This document shows, one piece after another, positions 55,144 through 63,652 of a stretch of DNA of 64,000 nucleotides. Numbering within the stretch: the stretch's first letter is position 1; the number at the start of each line of letters is the position of its first letter. The position numbers and the translations under genes were made by a program. The stretch covers positions 248,001 to 312,000 of the forward strand of contig JAYEGL010000017.1 of NCBI GenBank assembly GCA_034659015.1. Reading direction: 5' to 3'. Origin of the DNA: Maricaulis sp034659015. Lineage in GTDB: Bacteria > Pseudomonadota > Alphaproteobacteria > Caulobacterales > Maricaulaceae. Below the pieces are notes generated by a model. It saw nothing but the letters and a program-made list of their open reading frames with translations, was not told the DNA's origin and did no database searches.

Positions 55144-55731
55144 ATGGCAGACAAAGGCAAGCTGAGCCGACGCTCATTCATGGCCCGGGTGGCCGGGGCC
55201 GCCGCGGCGACGGGCGCGACCTCGCTTGTGACCGGCACGGCGACGGCACAGAATTATACCGGCCAGACCGACAGCGACACCGGCAGTTATGCCGACCGCG
55301 CAGGCTATGGCCGCACCGGACGGACCGACAGCGACAGCGGATCGAATGCCGACCGCGCCGGATACGGCCGCGGCGGCAACCGCAATTCCGGCGTCACCGA
55401 TTCGGACACGGGCGCCTATGCGGATGCGGTCGGCAACGGACGCGGCGGTAACCGCACATCGGGTATCACCGACAGTGACACCGGTGCCTATGCCGACGCC
55501 GTCGGCAATGGCCGGGGCGGCAACCGCAATTCCGGCGTTACGGACAGCGATACCGGGCGCTATGCCGATGCCGTCGGGAACGGCCGCGGCAGCTCGAGCT
55601 ATACCGACAGCGATACCGGCTCCTGCGCCGATCCGGGCGGCCGCGGACGCGGTCCCGTGCGCGGGGGCACGACCGACAACGATACCGGCGCCTGCGCCGA
55701 TGCGGTCGGCCGCGGACGTCCCGGCTACTGA
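55144..55731 (+). CDS. Tat-exported tandem-repeat protein (TDSDTGxYADxxGxGRG repeats)
   Basis: A 195-residue protein I cannot assign to a known family. The N-terminus is a Tat signal: KGKLSRRSFMARVAGAAAAT with twin Arg, ending TATAQ. The remainder is seven repeats of 18-24 residues, each beginning TDSDTG (or TDSDSG, TDNDTG), followed by Tyr-Ala-Asp and a GxGRG turn. The DxDxG pattern resembles calcium-binding loops; the GRG motif is basic. The last two repeats carry Cys in place of Tyr (GSCAD, GACAD). GGGGAGG precedes ATG 55144. The next paralogue begins 20 nt after its stop. Confidence 0.85.
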   Translation: MADKGKLSRRSFMARVAGAAAATGATSLVTGTATAQNYTGQTDSDTGSYADRAGYGRTGRTDSDSGSNADRAGYGRGGNRNSGVTDSDTGAYADAVGNGRGGNRTSGITDSDTGAYADAVGNGRGGNRNSGVTDSDTGRYADAVGNGRGSSSYTDSDTGSCADPGGRGRGPVRGGTTDNDTGACADAVGRGRPGY

Positions 55732-55751
55732 CCGGCAATGCGAGGCGCGTG

Positions 55752-56363
55752 ATGGCCAAGAAGGGCAAACTCAGCCGACGATCCTTCCTGACACGGGTCG
55801 CAGGCGCCGCGATCGGGACCGGCGCCATCGGCGCGGTCTCGGGTTGCGCGACGAGCGGCTATACCGACAGCGACCCCTATGATCCCGTCGGGGGCGGCCG
55901 GGGCAGCTATGGTACGACCGGCATCACCGACAGCGACACCGGCCGCTATGCCGATCCGGTCGGGAACGGCCGCGGCGGCGGCGTCACGGACCGCGACACG
56001 GGACAGTATGCCGATCCCGTGGGACGCGGCCGCGGCGGCGGGGTGACGGACAGCGACACCGGCACCTATGCCGACCCGCCGGGCCGGGGCCGCGGCAGCA
56101 CCGGGATCACGGACAACGATACCGGCAACTATGCCGATCCGGTCGGTCGCGGACGCGGACGCAGCGGCTCGGGCATCACCGACAATGACAGCGGGCGCTA
56201 TGCCGACCCGGTCGGCAATGGCCGCGGCGGCAATCGCGGCGGCGGTTATACCGACAACGATCCCTACGATCCCGTCGGCGGCGGCCGCGGCAACCGGGGC
56301 GGCTGCACCGACAGCGATACCGGCCGTTATGCCGATCCGGTCGGAAACGGCCGTCACTGCTGA
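55752..56363 (+). CDS. Tat-exported tandem-repeat lipoprotein, paralogue of the preceding gene
   Basis: A 203-residue paralogue. Its Tat signal, KKGKLSRRSFLTRVAGAAIG, ends in AVSGC, a lipobox, so this one may be lipid-anchored whereas its neighbour lacks the cysteine. Eight repeats follow, consensus TDSDTGxYADPVGxGRGG, with two divergent units (TDSDPYDPVGGGRG). A Cys lies in GGCTDSD and the last residue is Cys (NGRHC). The ATG at 55752 follows GAGG at 6 nt; a GTG just upstream is the alternative. It precedes an Fe(II) oxygenase by 44 nt. Confidence 0.85.
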   Translation: MAKKGKLSRRSFLTRVAGAAIGTGAIGAVSGCATSGYTDSDPYDPVGGGRGSYGTTGITDSDTGRYADPVGNGRGGGVTDRDTGQYADPVGRGRGGGVTDSDTGTYADPPGRGRGSTGITDNDTGNYADPVGRGRGRSGSGITDNDSGRYADPVGNGRGGNRGGGYTDNDPYDPVGGGRGNRGGCTDSDTGRYADPVGNGRHC

Positions 56364-56407
56364 AGCCCGCCCGCACCCTGTACGACCCCGTCATGAAGGA
56401 CGACCCG

Positions 56408-57598
56408 ATGTCCCAGCCTGCCTGGCTGGCCGATCCCCTGGCCAGCCTGATCGCGCCCGTCGATGCGGACAGCTTTTTCCGCGACTATCATGAGCAGAAA
56501 GCGCTGATCGCCCGCCGCGACGACCCGGAGCGATACTCCGGCCTGTTGTCGATCGAGCGGATCGACGCGATCATCTCGGCCCTGAATCTCCGGGCCGGCG
56601 ACCTGGACATGGCCCGCACCGATCCGCCGGTGCGGCCGGAGGATTTCACATTCGAGACGGGCTTCATCGACCCGGGCGGTGTGGCGGAGCAATACCGGCA
56701 GGGCGCCACGATCATCCTGCCCCAGCTGCACATGCGCGATGCCGGCCTGGGCGCCTTCTGCCGCGCCATGGAGGCGCTGCTCTCCTGTCATGTGCAGACC
56801 AATATCTACCTCACCCCGCCGCACAATCAGGGCTTCAACACCCATTACGACGACCACGACGTCTTCGTGCTCCAGGTGTCCGGGGAAAAGCGCTGGCGGC
56901 TCTACGACATGCCGCTGGAAAACCCCTATCGCGGAGAGGGGTTCAGGCCCGGCGACCATCCCGTTGGCGAGCCCGTCGAGGAATTCGTCCTCAAGGCGGG
57001 CGAGTGCGCCTATGTCCCGCGCGGCCTGATGCACGACGCCTCGACCCATGGCGAAGCGCCTTCGCTGCACATCACGCTGGGCCTGATCGTGAAGACCTGG
57101 GCGGACCTGATGCTCGAGGCGGTTTCCGAGGTTGCCCTGCGCGAGCCGGCTTTCCGGCGCGCCCTGCCGCCCGGCTTTGCCCGGCCCGGCTTCGACCGCA
57201 AGGCGGCCGGCGCATATTTCGCCGGACTGGCCGAGACGCTGGCCCAGGAAGCGCAGATGGACGCGGCGATGGACATGTTCGCCGACAGTTTCATTCGCTC
57301 GCGCATGCCCGACACGCAGGGCACGATCGCCGGCTATGACCGGCCCGCCGATCCCGCGGCGCGTTTTCGCCTGCGTCCCTTCGTGCCCTGGCGCCTGGCG
57401 GCGGACGGCGAGGAGGTCGTTATCGTGACCGCCGGCGGGGATGTCCGCTTCCCGGCCGCCAGCGAGCCCGGTCTGCACACCCTGCTCGACGGCGGCACGA
57501 TCTCGCTGGAGAGTTTTCCGGATCTCGATGCCGATACCGCACGGGACGTGCTCGGCCGCCTGCATGCCTTCGGTCTTGTCGTTCCGGCCCGAGACTGA
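56408..57598 (+). CDS. Cupin_4/JmjC-type Fe(II)/2-oxoglutarate oxygenase
   Basis: A 396-residue JmjC-clan oxygenase. The metal-binding HxD is H146 and D148 in FNTHYDDHDVFVLQVSG, the second His is H209 in PRGLMHDAST, and EKRWRLYDMP is the conserved strand. A helical dimer domain and a small C-terminal winged-helix-like domain follow. Characterised relatives (YcfD/RoxA) hydroxylate a residue in ribosomal protein L16. Here it sits behind two exported repeat proteins, so either that housekeeping role or modification of the repeats is possible. The ATG at 56408 has AAGGA at 7 nt; the upstream ATG 56393 has no clear ribosome site. Confidence 0.85.
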   Translation: MSQPAWLADPLASLIAPVDADSFFRDYHEQKALIARRDDPERYSGLLSIERIDAIISALNLRAGDLDMARTDPPVRPEDFTFETGFIDPGGVAEQYRQGATIILPQLHMRDAGLGAFCRAMEALLSCHVQTNIYLTPPHNQGFNTHYDDHDVFVLQVSGEKRWRLYDMPLENPYRGEGFRPGDHPVGEPVEEFVLKAGECAYVPRGLMHDASTHGEAPSLHITLGLIVKTWADLMLEAVSEVALREPAFRRALPPGFARPGFDRKAAGAYFAGLAETLAQEAQMDAAMDMFADSFIRSRMPDTQGTIAGYDRPADPAARFRLRPFVPWRLAADGEEVVIVTAGGDVRFPAASEPGLHTLLDGGTISLESFPDLDADTARDVLGRLHAFGLVVPARD

Positions 57599-57741
57599 AC
57601 GTCCGGCCTGACGGCCCGTGCCCCGAGGTCATAATTCAGTACCGGCCCCCGGCTTGCCGCTCATACAGCTTTAACCCTACATCCGCCTTCCGCGCACGGA
57701 CCGGCTTTATCGGTCCGTGCCGTTGACCGTGTTCTCCGCAG

Positions 57742-58857
57742 ATGGGCAAGCGCTTGAGACTGACCCTGATCCTGACCGGGCTTCTGGCCGTATTTGTTCT
57801 GCTCTGGGCGATGTGGCCCTCGCCGATCAGTCCGGCCTATTGGGACGAACCCGAGCCGCCGGCCATGACCGGACCGTTCGAGCCGGACAATGCGCTGGCG
57901 ACGGCGGACGTCTTTCCGGCCGGCAGCGCGGGCACGGCCGAGGGCGTCGCCGTTGCGGACAATGGCGATGTCTATTTCGGAACGGCCGATGGCCGCCTCC
58001 GGCGCTTCCGGCCCGGAGCGACGCCGTCGGTGCAGGACGTGGCGACCGTGACCGACGGGACGATACTGGGCATCGGCTGGTTGCGTCCCGGCGTGCTCGG
58101 CGTGGCGTCCGTGCATGGCCTCTACGCGGTCGATACCGAGCGGGGCAGTGTGACGCTGGTCAGCACCGGAGCGCCGGCACACCCGTTCGGCTATGTCTAC
58201 GATCTCGCCCCCTTGCCGGACGGCCGGATCGTCTTCACCGACCCGACAACCCGATGGGGTCATGGGTCGAACAATCCCGGATTCTACTACGACTTGCTGG
58301 AGAACCGCCCCAACGGCGCGCTGTATATGTGGGACCCGGCGACCCACCGGACCCGTCTTCTGCACAGCCGGCTGTTCCATCCCAAGGGCGTTGCGCTCGG
58401 CCCGGACGGTCAGTCCGTCTTCGTGGCGGAGGCTTTCCGCTACCGGATACTGCGCATCTGGACCGATGGCCCCGATGCCGGCGATATCGACGTGTTCGCC
58501 GACAATCTTCCCGGCATACCCGCTGCGCTCGCCATGGATGCGGAGGGCCGCCTTCTGGTGACCATGCCGGGCGGCCGTTCGCAGGCGCTCGCCTTCCTGC
58601 ACCGTCATCCGCGCATCGCGCAGATCCTGTTGAAGCTTCCGGCCTGGGTCAGCCGGGGTGCGCGCACGGCGCAGGCCTTCGTGCTCGCACTGGATGCGCA
58701 GACCGGTGCGCCGCTGGACAGCTGGCACGACCCGGACAGCCGCCTCGGCGATCTCTCGCATATCACCACCGGCCCCGACGGTGCGTTGTGGATGGGTACG
58801 ACCGATCGCGGCCACCTGGTCCGGTACGAGCCGCCGGCCCGCACGGAAACCCGCTAG
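57742..58857 (+). CDS. Membrane-anchored strictosidine-synthase-like/SMP-30-like beta-propeller protein
   Basis: A 371-residue protein. An N-terminal membrane helix (residues 5-25, LRLTLILTGLLAVFVLLWAM) leads to a six-bladed propeller of the strictosidine synthase-like/SMP-30 group: AEGVAVADNGDVYFGTADG, DLAPLPDGRIVFTDPTTRW, LFHPKGVALGPDGQSVFVAE, SHITTGPDGALWMGTTDRG. Such proteins are often calcium-dependent esterases or lactonases. It lies 143 nt after the oxygenase and overlaps the convergent tkt by 4 nt. The substrate is unknown. Confidence 0.82.
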   Translation: MGKRLRLTLILTGLLAVFVLLWAMWPSPISPAYWDEPEPPAMTGPFEPDNALATADVFPAGSAGTAEGVAVADNGDVYFGTADGRLRRFRPGATPSVQDVATVTDGTILGIGWLRPGVLGVASVHGLYAVDTERGSVTLVSTGAPAHPFGYVYDLAPLPDGRIVFTDPTTRWGHGSNNPGFYYDLLENRPNGALYMWDPATHRTRLLHSRLFHPKGVALGPDGQSVFVAEAFRYRILRIWTDGPDAGDIDVFADNLPGIPAALAMDAEGRLLVTMPGGRSQALAFLHRHPRIAQILLKLPAWVSRGARTAQAFVLALDAQTGAPLDSWHDPDSRLGDLSHITTGPDGALWMGTTDRGHLVRYEPPARTETR

Positions 58858-60836
58858 CCGCGGACAAGATCGCGGGCGGCGTCGGCGACCGCTTCGGCGG
58901 TGATCCCGAAATGCGCATAGAGCGCGTCCGCCGGTGCGCTGGCACCGAAGCCGGTCATGCCGACGAAGGCACCGTCGCGCCCGATCAGCGCGTCCCAGCC
59001 GAAGCGCAGTGCCGCCTCCGCCGCGACACAGGGCACGCCCGCGGGCAGGACCGCGTCGCGATAATCCGCATCCTGGGCCAGGAAGCGCTCGACACAGGGC
59101 GCCGACACGACACGCGCGGCAATGCCCTCGCCGGACAGCGCCTGCGCCGCCTCGACGGCGAGCGAGACTTCCGAACCGGTGGCGATCAGGACCACGTCGG
59201 GCGTTCCATCGGTATCGGCCAGCACATAGGCGCCGCGCGCGGACAGGTTTTCCGACCCGTCATCGCTGCGCAGGTGCGGCAGCTTCTGGCGCGACAGCGC
59301 CAGCACGGTCGGGCCGTCCAGCCGCGTCAGCGCGGCCTCCCAGGCTTCCGCCGTCTCCAGCGCATCGCACGGCCGGAACACTTCGACATTCGGGATCGCC
59401 CGCAGCGAGGCGAGGGTCTCGACCGGCTGGTGCGTCGGACCGTCCTCGCCCAGGCCGATCGAGTCGTGGGTCATGACGTAGACGACCGGCTGTTCCATCA
59501 GCGCCGACAGGCGGATGGACGGGCGGCAATAATCGGCGAAGACCAGGAAGGTCGCCACGTGCGGGCGGAAACCGCCATGCAGCGACATGCCGTTGGCGCA
59601 GGCCGCCATGCCGTGCTCGCGCACGCCGAAATGGATGTACTGGCCGGCATAGTCGCCCGCCTTGACGATGCCGACGCCGGGCGTCTTGGTGAGGTTGGAT
59701 CCGGCCAGGTCGGCGGACCCGCCCGCCAGGCTGGGCCAGTCGCCGATGATCGCTTCGAGCGCCTTGCCGGACGCCGCGCGGCTCGCCAGCACCGGCTTCT
59801 CGGCAGCCACCCTGGCGCGCCAGTCGGCCAGCGCCTTGAGTTCGGCCTCGCCGGGCTCGCCGGAGAGCTGGGCCACGAAGGCATCGGCCTTGTTGCTGTC
59901 AGCCAGACGGTCGCGCCAGGCGGCGTGGACGTCCGGCGAACCGGCGGCCTTCCAGGCGGCGTAGATATCCTCGGGGATCTCGAAGGCCGGATACTCCCAG
60001 CCCAGCGCCTTGCGCGCACCCTCGATCTCGTCCGGGCCCAGCGGGGCACCGTGGCTGCCGGCCGTCCCGGCCTTGGTCGGCGCGCCATAACCGATCGTCG
60101 TGCGGCAGGCGATCAGCACCGGCTTGTCGCTCGACTTGGCCGCCTCGATGGCCTTGTCGACCGCCTCCATGTCATGACCGTCGACGCGCGACACGGCCCA
60201 GTTCGCCGCTTCGAAACGCTTGAGCACATCGGTCGACTCGGACAGTTCGGTCGGCCCGTCGATGGAGATGTGGTTGTCGTCCCAGAGTACGCAGAGGCGG
60301 TTGAGGCCGAGATGGCCGGCCAGCGAGATCGCCTCGTGGCTGATGCCTTCCTGCAGGTCGCCGTCCGAGGCGATCACCCAGGTGCGGTGATCGACGAGAT
60401 CGTCGCCGAAGCGCGCATTCATCATGCGCTCGGCCAGCGCCATGCCGACCGACATGGAAATCCCCTGCCCAAGCGGACCTGTCGTGGCCTCGACGCCGGG
60501 CGTGTGGCCGTATTCGGGATGGCCGGCCGTGATCGAGCCGAGCTGCCGGAAATTCCTGATCTGTTCGATCGTCATGTCCTCGAACCCCGTCAGGTGGAGG
60601 AGCGAGTAGAGCAGCATCGAGCCGTGCCCGGCGGACAGGACGAAACGGTCGCGGTCGGCCCAGGCCGGGGCGGCGGGATCGAATTTCATGTGGCGCGACC
60701 AGAGCACCGTCGCGACGTCGGCCATGCCCATCGGCATGCCGGGATGGCCCGAATTGGCCGCCTGCACGGCATCCATGGACAGGGCGCGGATGGCGTTCGC
60801 CATCGCCGTGAGCGAGGTTCCGTTCGGTGCTTTCAT
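58854..60836 (-). CDS. tkt: Transketolase
   Basis: A 660-residue thiamine-diphosphate enzyme of the pentose phosphate pathway. It has the N-terminal AIRALSMDAVQAANSGHPG, the active-site LSAGHGSMLLYSLLHLTG, the ThDP/metal motif ASDGDLQEGISHEA and the pyrimidine-domain GVREHGMAACANG with its catalytic Glu, and a C-terminal domain. Full length. It lies upstream (on the minus strand, downstream) of pgi and overlaps the convergent propeller gene. Confidence 0.95.
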   Translation of the reverse strand: MKAPNGTSLTAMANAIRALSMDAVQAANSGHPGMPMGMADVATVLWSRHMKFDPAAPAWADRDRFVLSAGHGSMLLYSLLHLTGFEDMTIEQIRNFRQLGSITAGHPEYGHTPGVEATTGPLGQGISMSVGMALAERMMNARFGDDLVDHRTWVIASDGDLQEGISHEAISLAGHLGLNRLCVLWDDNHISIDGPTELSESTDVLKRFEAANWAVSRVDGHDMEAVDKAIEAAKSSDKPVLIACRTTIGYGAPTKAGTAGSHGAPLGPDEIEGARKALGWEYPAFEIPEDIYAAWKAAGSPDVHAAWRDRLADSNKADAFVAQLSGEPGEAELKALADWRARVAAEKPVLASRAASGKALEAIIGDWPSLAGGSADLAGSNLTKTPGVGIVKAGDYAGQYIHFGVREHGMAACANGMSLHGGFRPHVATFLVFADYCRPSIRLSALMEQPVVYVMTHDSIGLGEDGPTHQPVETLASLRAIPNVEVFRPCDALETAEAWEAALTRLDGPTVLALSRQKLPHLRSDDGSENLSARGAYVLADTDGTPDVVLIATGSEVSLAVEAAQALSGEGIAARVVSAPCVERFLAQDADYRDAVLPAGVPCVAAEAALRFGWDALIGRDGAFVGMTGFGASAPADALYAHFGITAEAVADAARDLVRG

Positions 60837-60888
60837 GCGGCGATCTCCACTTGGCCGTCCGTCTCGACCGGCGCAGATGCGCCGGGGG

Positions 60889-62445
60889 TCAGTCCTTCAC
60901 CAGACCCGTACGGGCAAGAAGGGCACGAGTCGAGGCGTCATACCCGGATATCTCGCCGTCCAAAATCCCCTTGGTCAGGACTTTTCCCAGCTCCACGCCC
61001 CACTGGTCGAAGGGATTGATCTCGTACATCACGCTTTCCACGAACACCTTGTGTTCCTGCAGCGCGATGAGCGCGCCCAGCGTGCGCGGCGTGAGATCGT
61101 CGAGCAGGATCGTGTTCGACGGGCGCCCGCCCGGCATGGACTTGTGCACCGCCAGGCGCGGCTCGTCGGCCGGATCGACATGCCGGCCGTCCAGCAGGGC
61201 CGCCCCCTGGGCCGCCATATTCGCCGCCAGCGCCCGCTCGCGCGGGTCATCGCTGGAAAAATGACGGGCAATGCCGATGAAGTCGACGGGCACGATGTCC
61301 TTGCCCTGGTGCAGCCACTGGAAAAAGGAGTGCTGGATCTCGGTCCCGCTGCCGCCCCAGACCAGCGCACCGCCCGGTGTCGGTCCCGGACGGCTGTCCA
61401 GCGTGACCGACTTGCCGAGGGATTCCATTTCCAGCTGCTGGAAATAGTCCGCCAGCTTGCCCAGACGGGCCGAATAGGCCGCCACGCAGCGGCTGGGATA
61501 GCCCAGCGCCACCCGGTTCCATACATCGATCAGCCCCTTGAGGACCGGCACGTTCTTCTCCAGCGGCGCCACGGCGAAATGGGAATCCATGTCGCGCGCA
61601 CCGGCCCGGAAATCCTCGAACACGTCCGGGCCCAGCCCGATCTCCAGCGCCAGACCGACCGCACTCCACACCGAATAGCGTCCGCCCACCCAGTCGGGAA
61701 AATCGAACACATGCTCGGCGTCGATGCCGAAGGCACGCGCCTTGTCCGGGGCGGCCGAGGCCGCCACGAAATGCTTGCCGAGGCGGTCGGGTTCGACACG
61801 GTCTTCCAGCCAGTCGCGCGCCGCTTCGGCCGACATCAGGGTTTCCTGCGTGGAGAAGGACTTCGACGCCACCACGAAGAGGATCGCCTCGGGATCGGCG
61901 CCGGCGACGGCATGCTCCAGATCGCTGGGATCGAGCGAGGCGACAAAGCGCAGCTCCGGCCCCTCTCCCGCCACGTCAGCCAGCGCGTCGGCCACCAGGC
62001 GCGGCCCCAGGTCCGATCCGCCGATGCCGATATTCACGACACGCTCGACCGGTTTGCCGGACGGTTTGAAATCGCCCGCGCGCACCCTTTCCGCGAAGGC
62101 GCGCGTCTCGGCCTGGGTGCGGTTGACCAGATCGGCTTCCGGCGACCCGGAGATACGCGCGCCATGGCGATAGGCCATGTGGAGCGCAGGCCGGTTTTCG
62201 GTCGGATTGACCACACCGCCCGACAACAGCGTGTCGCGCCGGTCTTCCAGGCCGGCCGCCCGGGCGGCCGCGATCAGCCCGCCGAGTGCCAGCACATCGA
62301 GCCGCTGCTTGGTGGCGTCGAGTTCGAGCCCGGCCGCCTTGAGAACGAGGCTGTCGGAACGCGCGTCACCGCTGTCGGCCAGTTCACGCAGAGAGACGTC
62401 GCCGAGGCGTTCGGCATGACCGGTAATATCGGACGTAATCACCAT
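60889..62445 (-). CDS. pgi: Glucose-6-phosphate isomerase
   Basis: A 518-residue isomerase that interconverts glucose-6-phosphate and fructose-6-phosphate. The first signature is VNIGIGGSDLGPRLVADAL, followed by FVVASKSFSTQETL, the phosphate-binding VGGRYSVWSAVGL, WGGSGTEIQHSFFQWLHQG with the catalytic Glu/His and a C-terminal FDQWGVELGKVL. Length is slightly short for the family but all signatures are present. It is followed by tkt (52-nt gap), so the two form a likely sugar-phosphate operon. Confidence 0.95.
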   Translation of the reverse strand: MVITSDITGHAERLGDVSLRELADSGDARSDSLVLKAAGLELDATKQRLDVLALGGLIAAARAAGLEDRRDTLLSGGVVNPTENRPALHMAYRHGARISGSPEADLVNRTQAETRAFAERVRAGDFKPSGKPVERVVNIGIGGSDLGPRLVADALADVAGEGPELRFVASLDPSDLEHAVAGADPEAILFVVASKSFSTQETLMSAEAARDWLEDRVEPDRLGKHFVAASAAPDKARAFGIDAEHVFDFPDWVGGRYSVWSAVGLALEIGLGPDVFEDFRAGARDMDSHFAVAPLEKNVPVLKGLIDVWNRVALGYPSRCVAAYSARLGKLADYFQQLEMESLGKSVTLDSRPGPTPGGALVWGGSGTEIQHSFFQWLHQGKDIVPVDFIGIARHFSSDDPRERALAANMAAQGAALLDGRHVDPADEPRLAVHKSMPGGRPSNTILLDDLTPRTLGALIALQEHKVFVESVMYEINPFDQWGVELGKVLTKGILDGEISGYDASTRALLARTGLVKD

Positions 62446-62513
62446 GGGTTTCCCGATTTCGACTGGACCGCGACGGTAAAGTTAGCGCTCCCATAAAACA
62501 ATACGGAGCCGCG

Positions 62514-63617
62514 TCAAAGACGGCGCTCGACTTCCGCGAGGCATCCCACGAGGTGATAGAGCGTGGAGGCCGGCATGCCCGAGGCGAGCGGCTCGCCCTG
62601 CCCCGAAAGCGTATCGACCCAGCCTCCGGGGATGGCCGGATCGAGATGGTGCGTGTTGAGCGCACGGCACGCCGCCTCGACATCGTCCTCGTCTCCCGCC
62701 ACGGCCGCAGCCCGCACCCATTCGGTCTGCATCCAGGTGCGCGAGCGCGGATCGGCCACCTCGCCGTCGCGGGTCATCGCGGCATAGAGCAGACCGGTCT
62801 GCGGGTTGCGGCCGCGCGCCATCGCCGTGGCAAAGAGTGCGGGCCCGGCTTCCGCGCCGGGCCGGTCCAGAAGCCGGGCCTGTTCGGCCAGCAACCAGGT
62901 CCATTCGCACCAGTGCCCGGGTTCCACGATGTCGCCGCGCCCGGCGTGCGCCTGCCAGTCCGGCTCGAAGAATTCGCGCAGCATTGCCGTTTCGGCGTCG
63001 TAGAAGTGACGGTCGAACAACGTCTTGATCGCATCGATCCGCGGGATCAGACCGGTGTCGCCGGTCAGTTCGTAGAGCGACATCAGCGCCTCGAAGAGGT
63101 GCATGTGCGGGTTCTGCCGGCGCGGAAGCTCGGCCGCGCCGATCGCCTCGCGATACCCGCCATGCGCCGCCGCCATGTGCGCATCGATGAAGTCCAGCGT
63201 GGCATAGGCCATGTCCCGGAACCGGTCCGCCCCCGTGGCGCGCCAGGTCCACGCACTCGCCAGGATGAGGAAGGTCTGGTCGTAGAAATCGCGCCGATCG
63301 TCCGCGACACGCCCGTCGTCATGGACCAGATGGGCCCAGCCCGGCGCACCGTCCGGCGCCCAGGCGATCCGCGCCAGGCGGTCCAGACCGGCCTCGGCGA
63401 GATCGGCCCGGTCGAGCCAGCCCTCATGCGCGGCCCGGGCAAAGACATAGGCCTGCCGGGCCTGGGCACGCACGCGGCGGATATCGCCGGTGACGCCCGC
63501 ACCGTCCATGTCGAGGGTTTCGTAGAAGCCGCCATGACGGGTGTCCCAGCCCCGCTCGGCCCAGAAGGGCAGAGCGCGGGACCGGCCCCAGTCGGCAAAA
63601 CGGCGTGCATGCTCCAT
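62514..63617 (-). CDS. AGE family epimerase/isomerase
   Basis: A 367-residue (alpha/alpha)6-barrel protein of the N-acylglucosamine 2-epimerase family, which includes bacterial mannose isomerases and cellobiose epimerases. Motifs are FWAERGWDTRHGGFYETLDM, RVRAQARQAYVFARAAHEG, QNPHMHLFEALMSLYELTGD and EPGHWCEWTWLL, with conserved His and Arg. Many neighbours of this type are mannose-6-phosphate isomerase-like. It sits 68 nt upstream of pgi on the same strand, which suggests hexose interconversion. The exact substrate is uncertain. Confidence 0.85.
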   Translation of the reverse strand: MEHARRFADWGRSRALPFWAERGWDTRHGGFYETLDMDGAGVTGDIRRVRAQARQAYVFARAAHEGWLDRADLAEAGLDRLARIAWAPDGAPGWAHLVHDDGRVADDRRDFYDQTFLILASAWTWRATGADRFRDMAYATLDFIDAHMAAAHGGYREAIGAAELPRRQNPHMHLFEALMSLYELTGDTGLIPRIDAIKTLFDRHFYDAETAMLREFFEPDWQAHAGRGDIVEPGHWCEWTWLLAEQARLLDRPGAEAGPALFATAMARGRNPQTGLLYAAMTRDGEVADPRSRTWMQTEWVRAAAVAGDEDDVEAACRALNTHHLDPAIPGGWVDTLSGQGEPLASGMPASTLYHLVGCLAEVERRL

Positions 63618-63652
63618 GGACGTCCCCGGCCAGTCGCTCCCAGGACTTCCTA

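Noticed and set aside
55250..56360. Regular DNA repeats resembling a CRISPR or minisatellite array
   Set aside because: The repeats stay in frame, vary mostly at third positions and encode the repeated peptide; no spacers of unrelated sequence and no cas genes.
57717..61019. 1100-residue plus-strand open frame
   Set aside because: It overlaps the propeller gene, tkt and part of pgi in other frames; the composition is Arg/Gly-rich with no domain. A GC-shadow.
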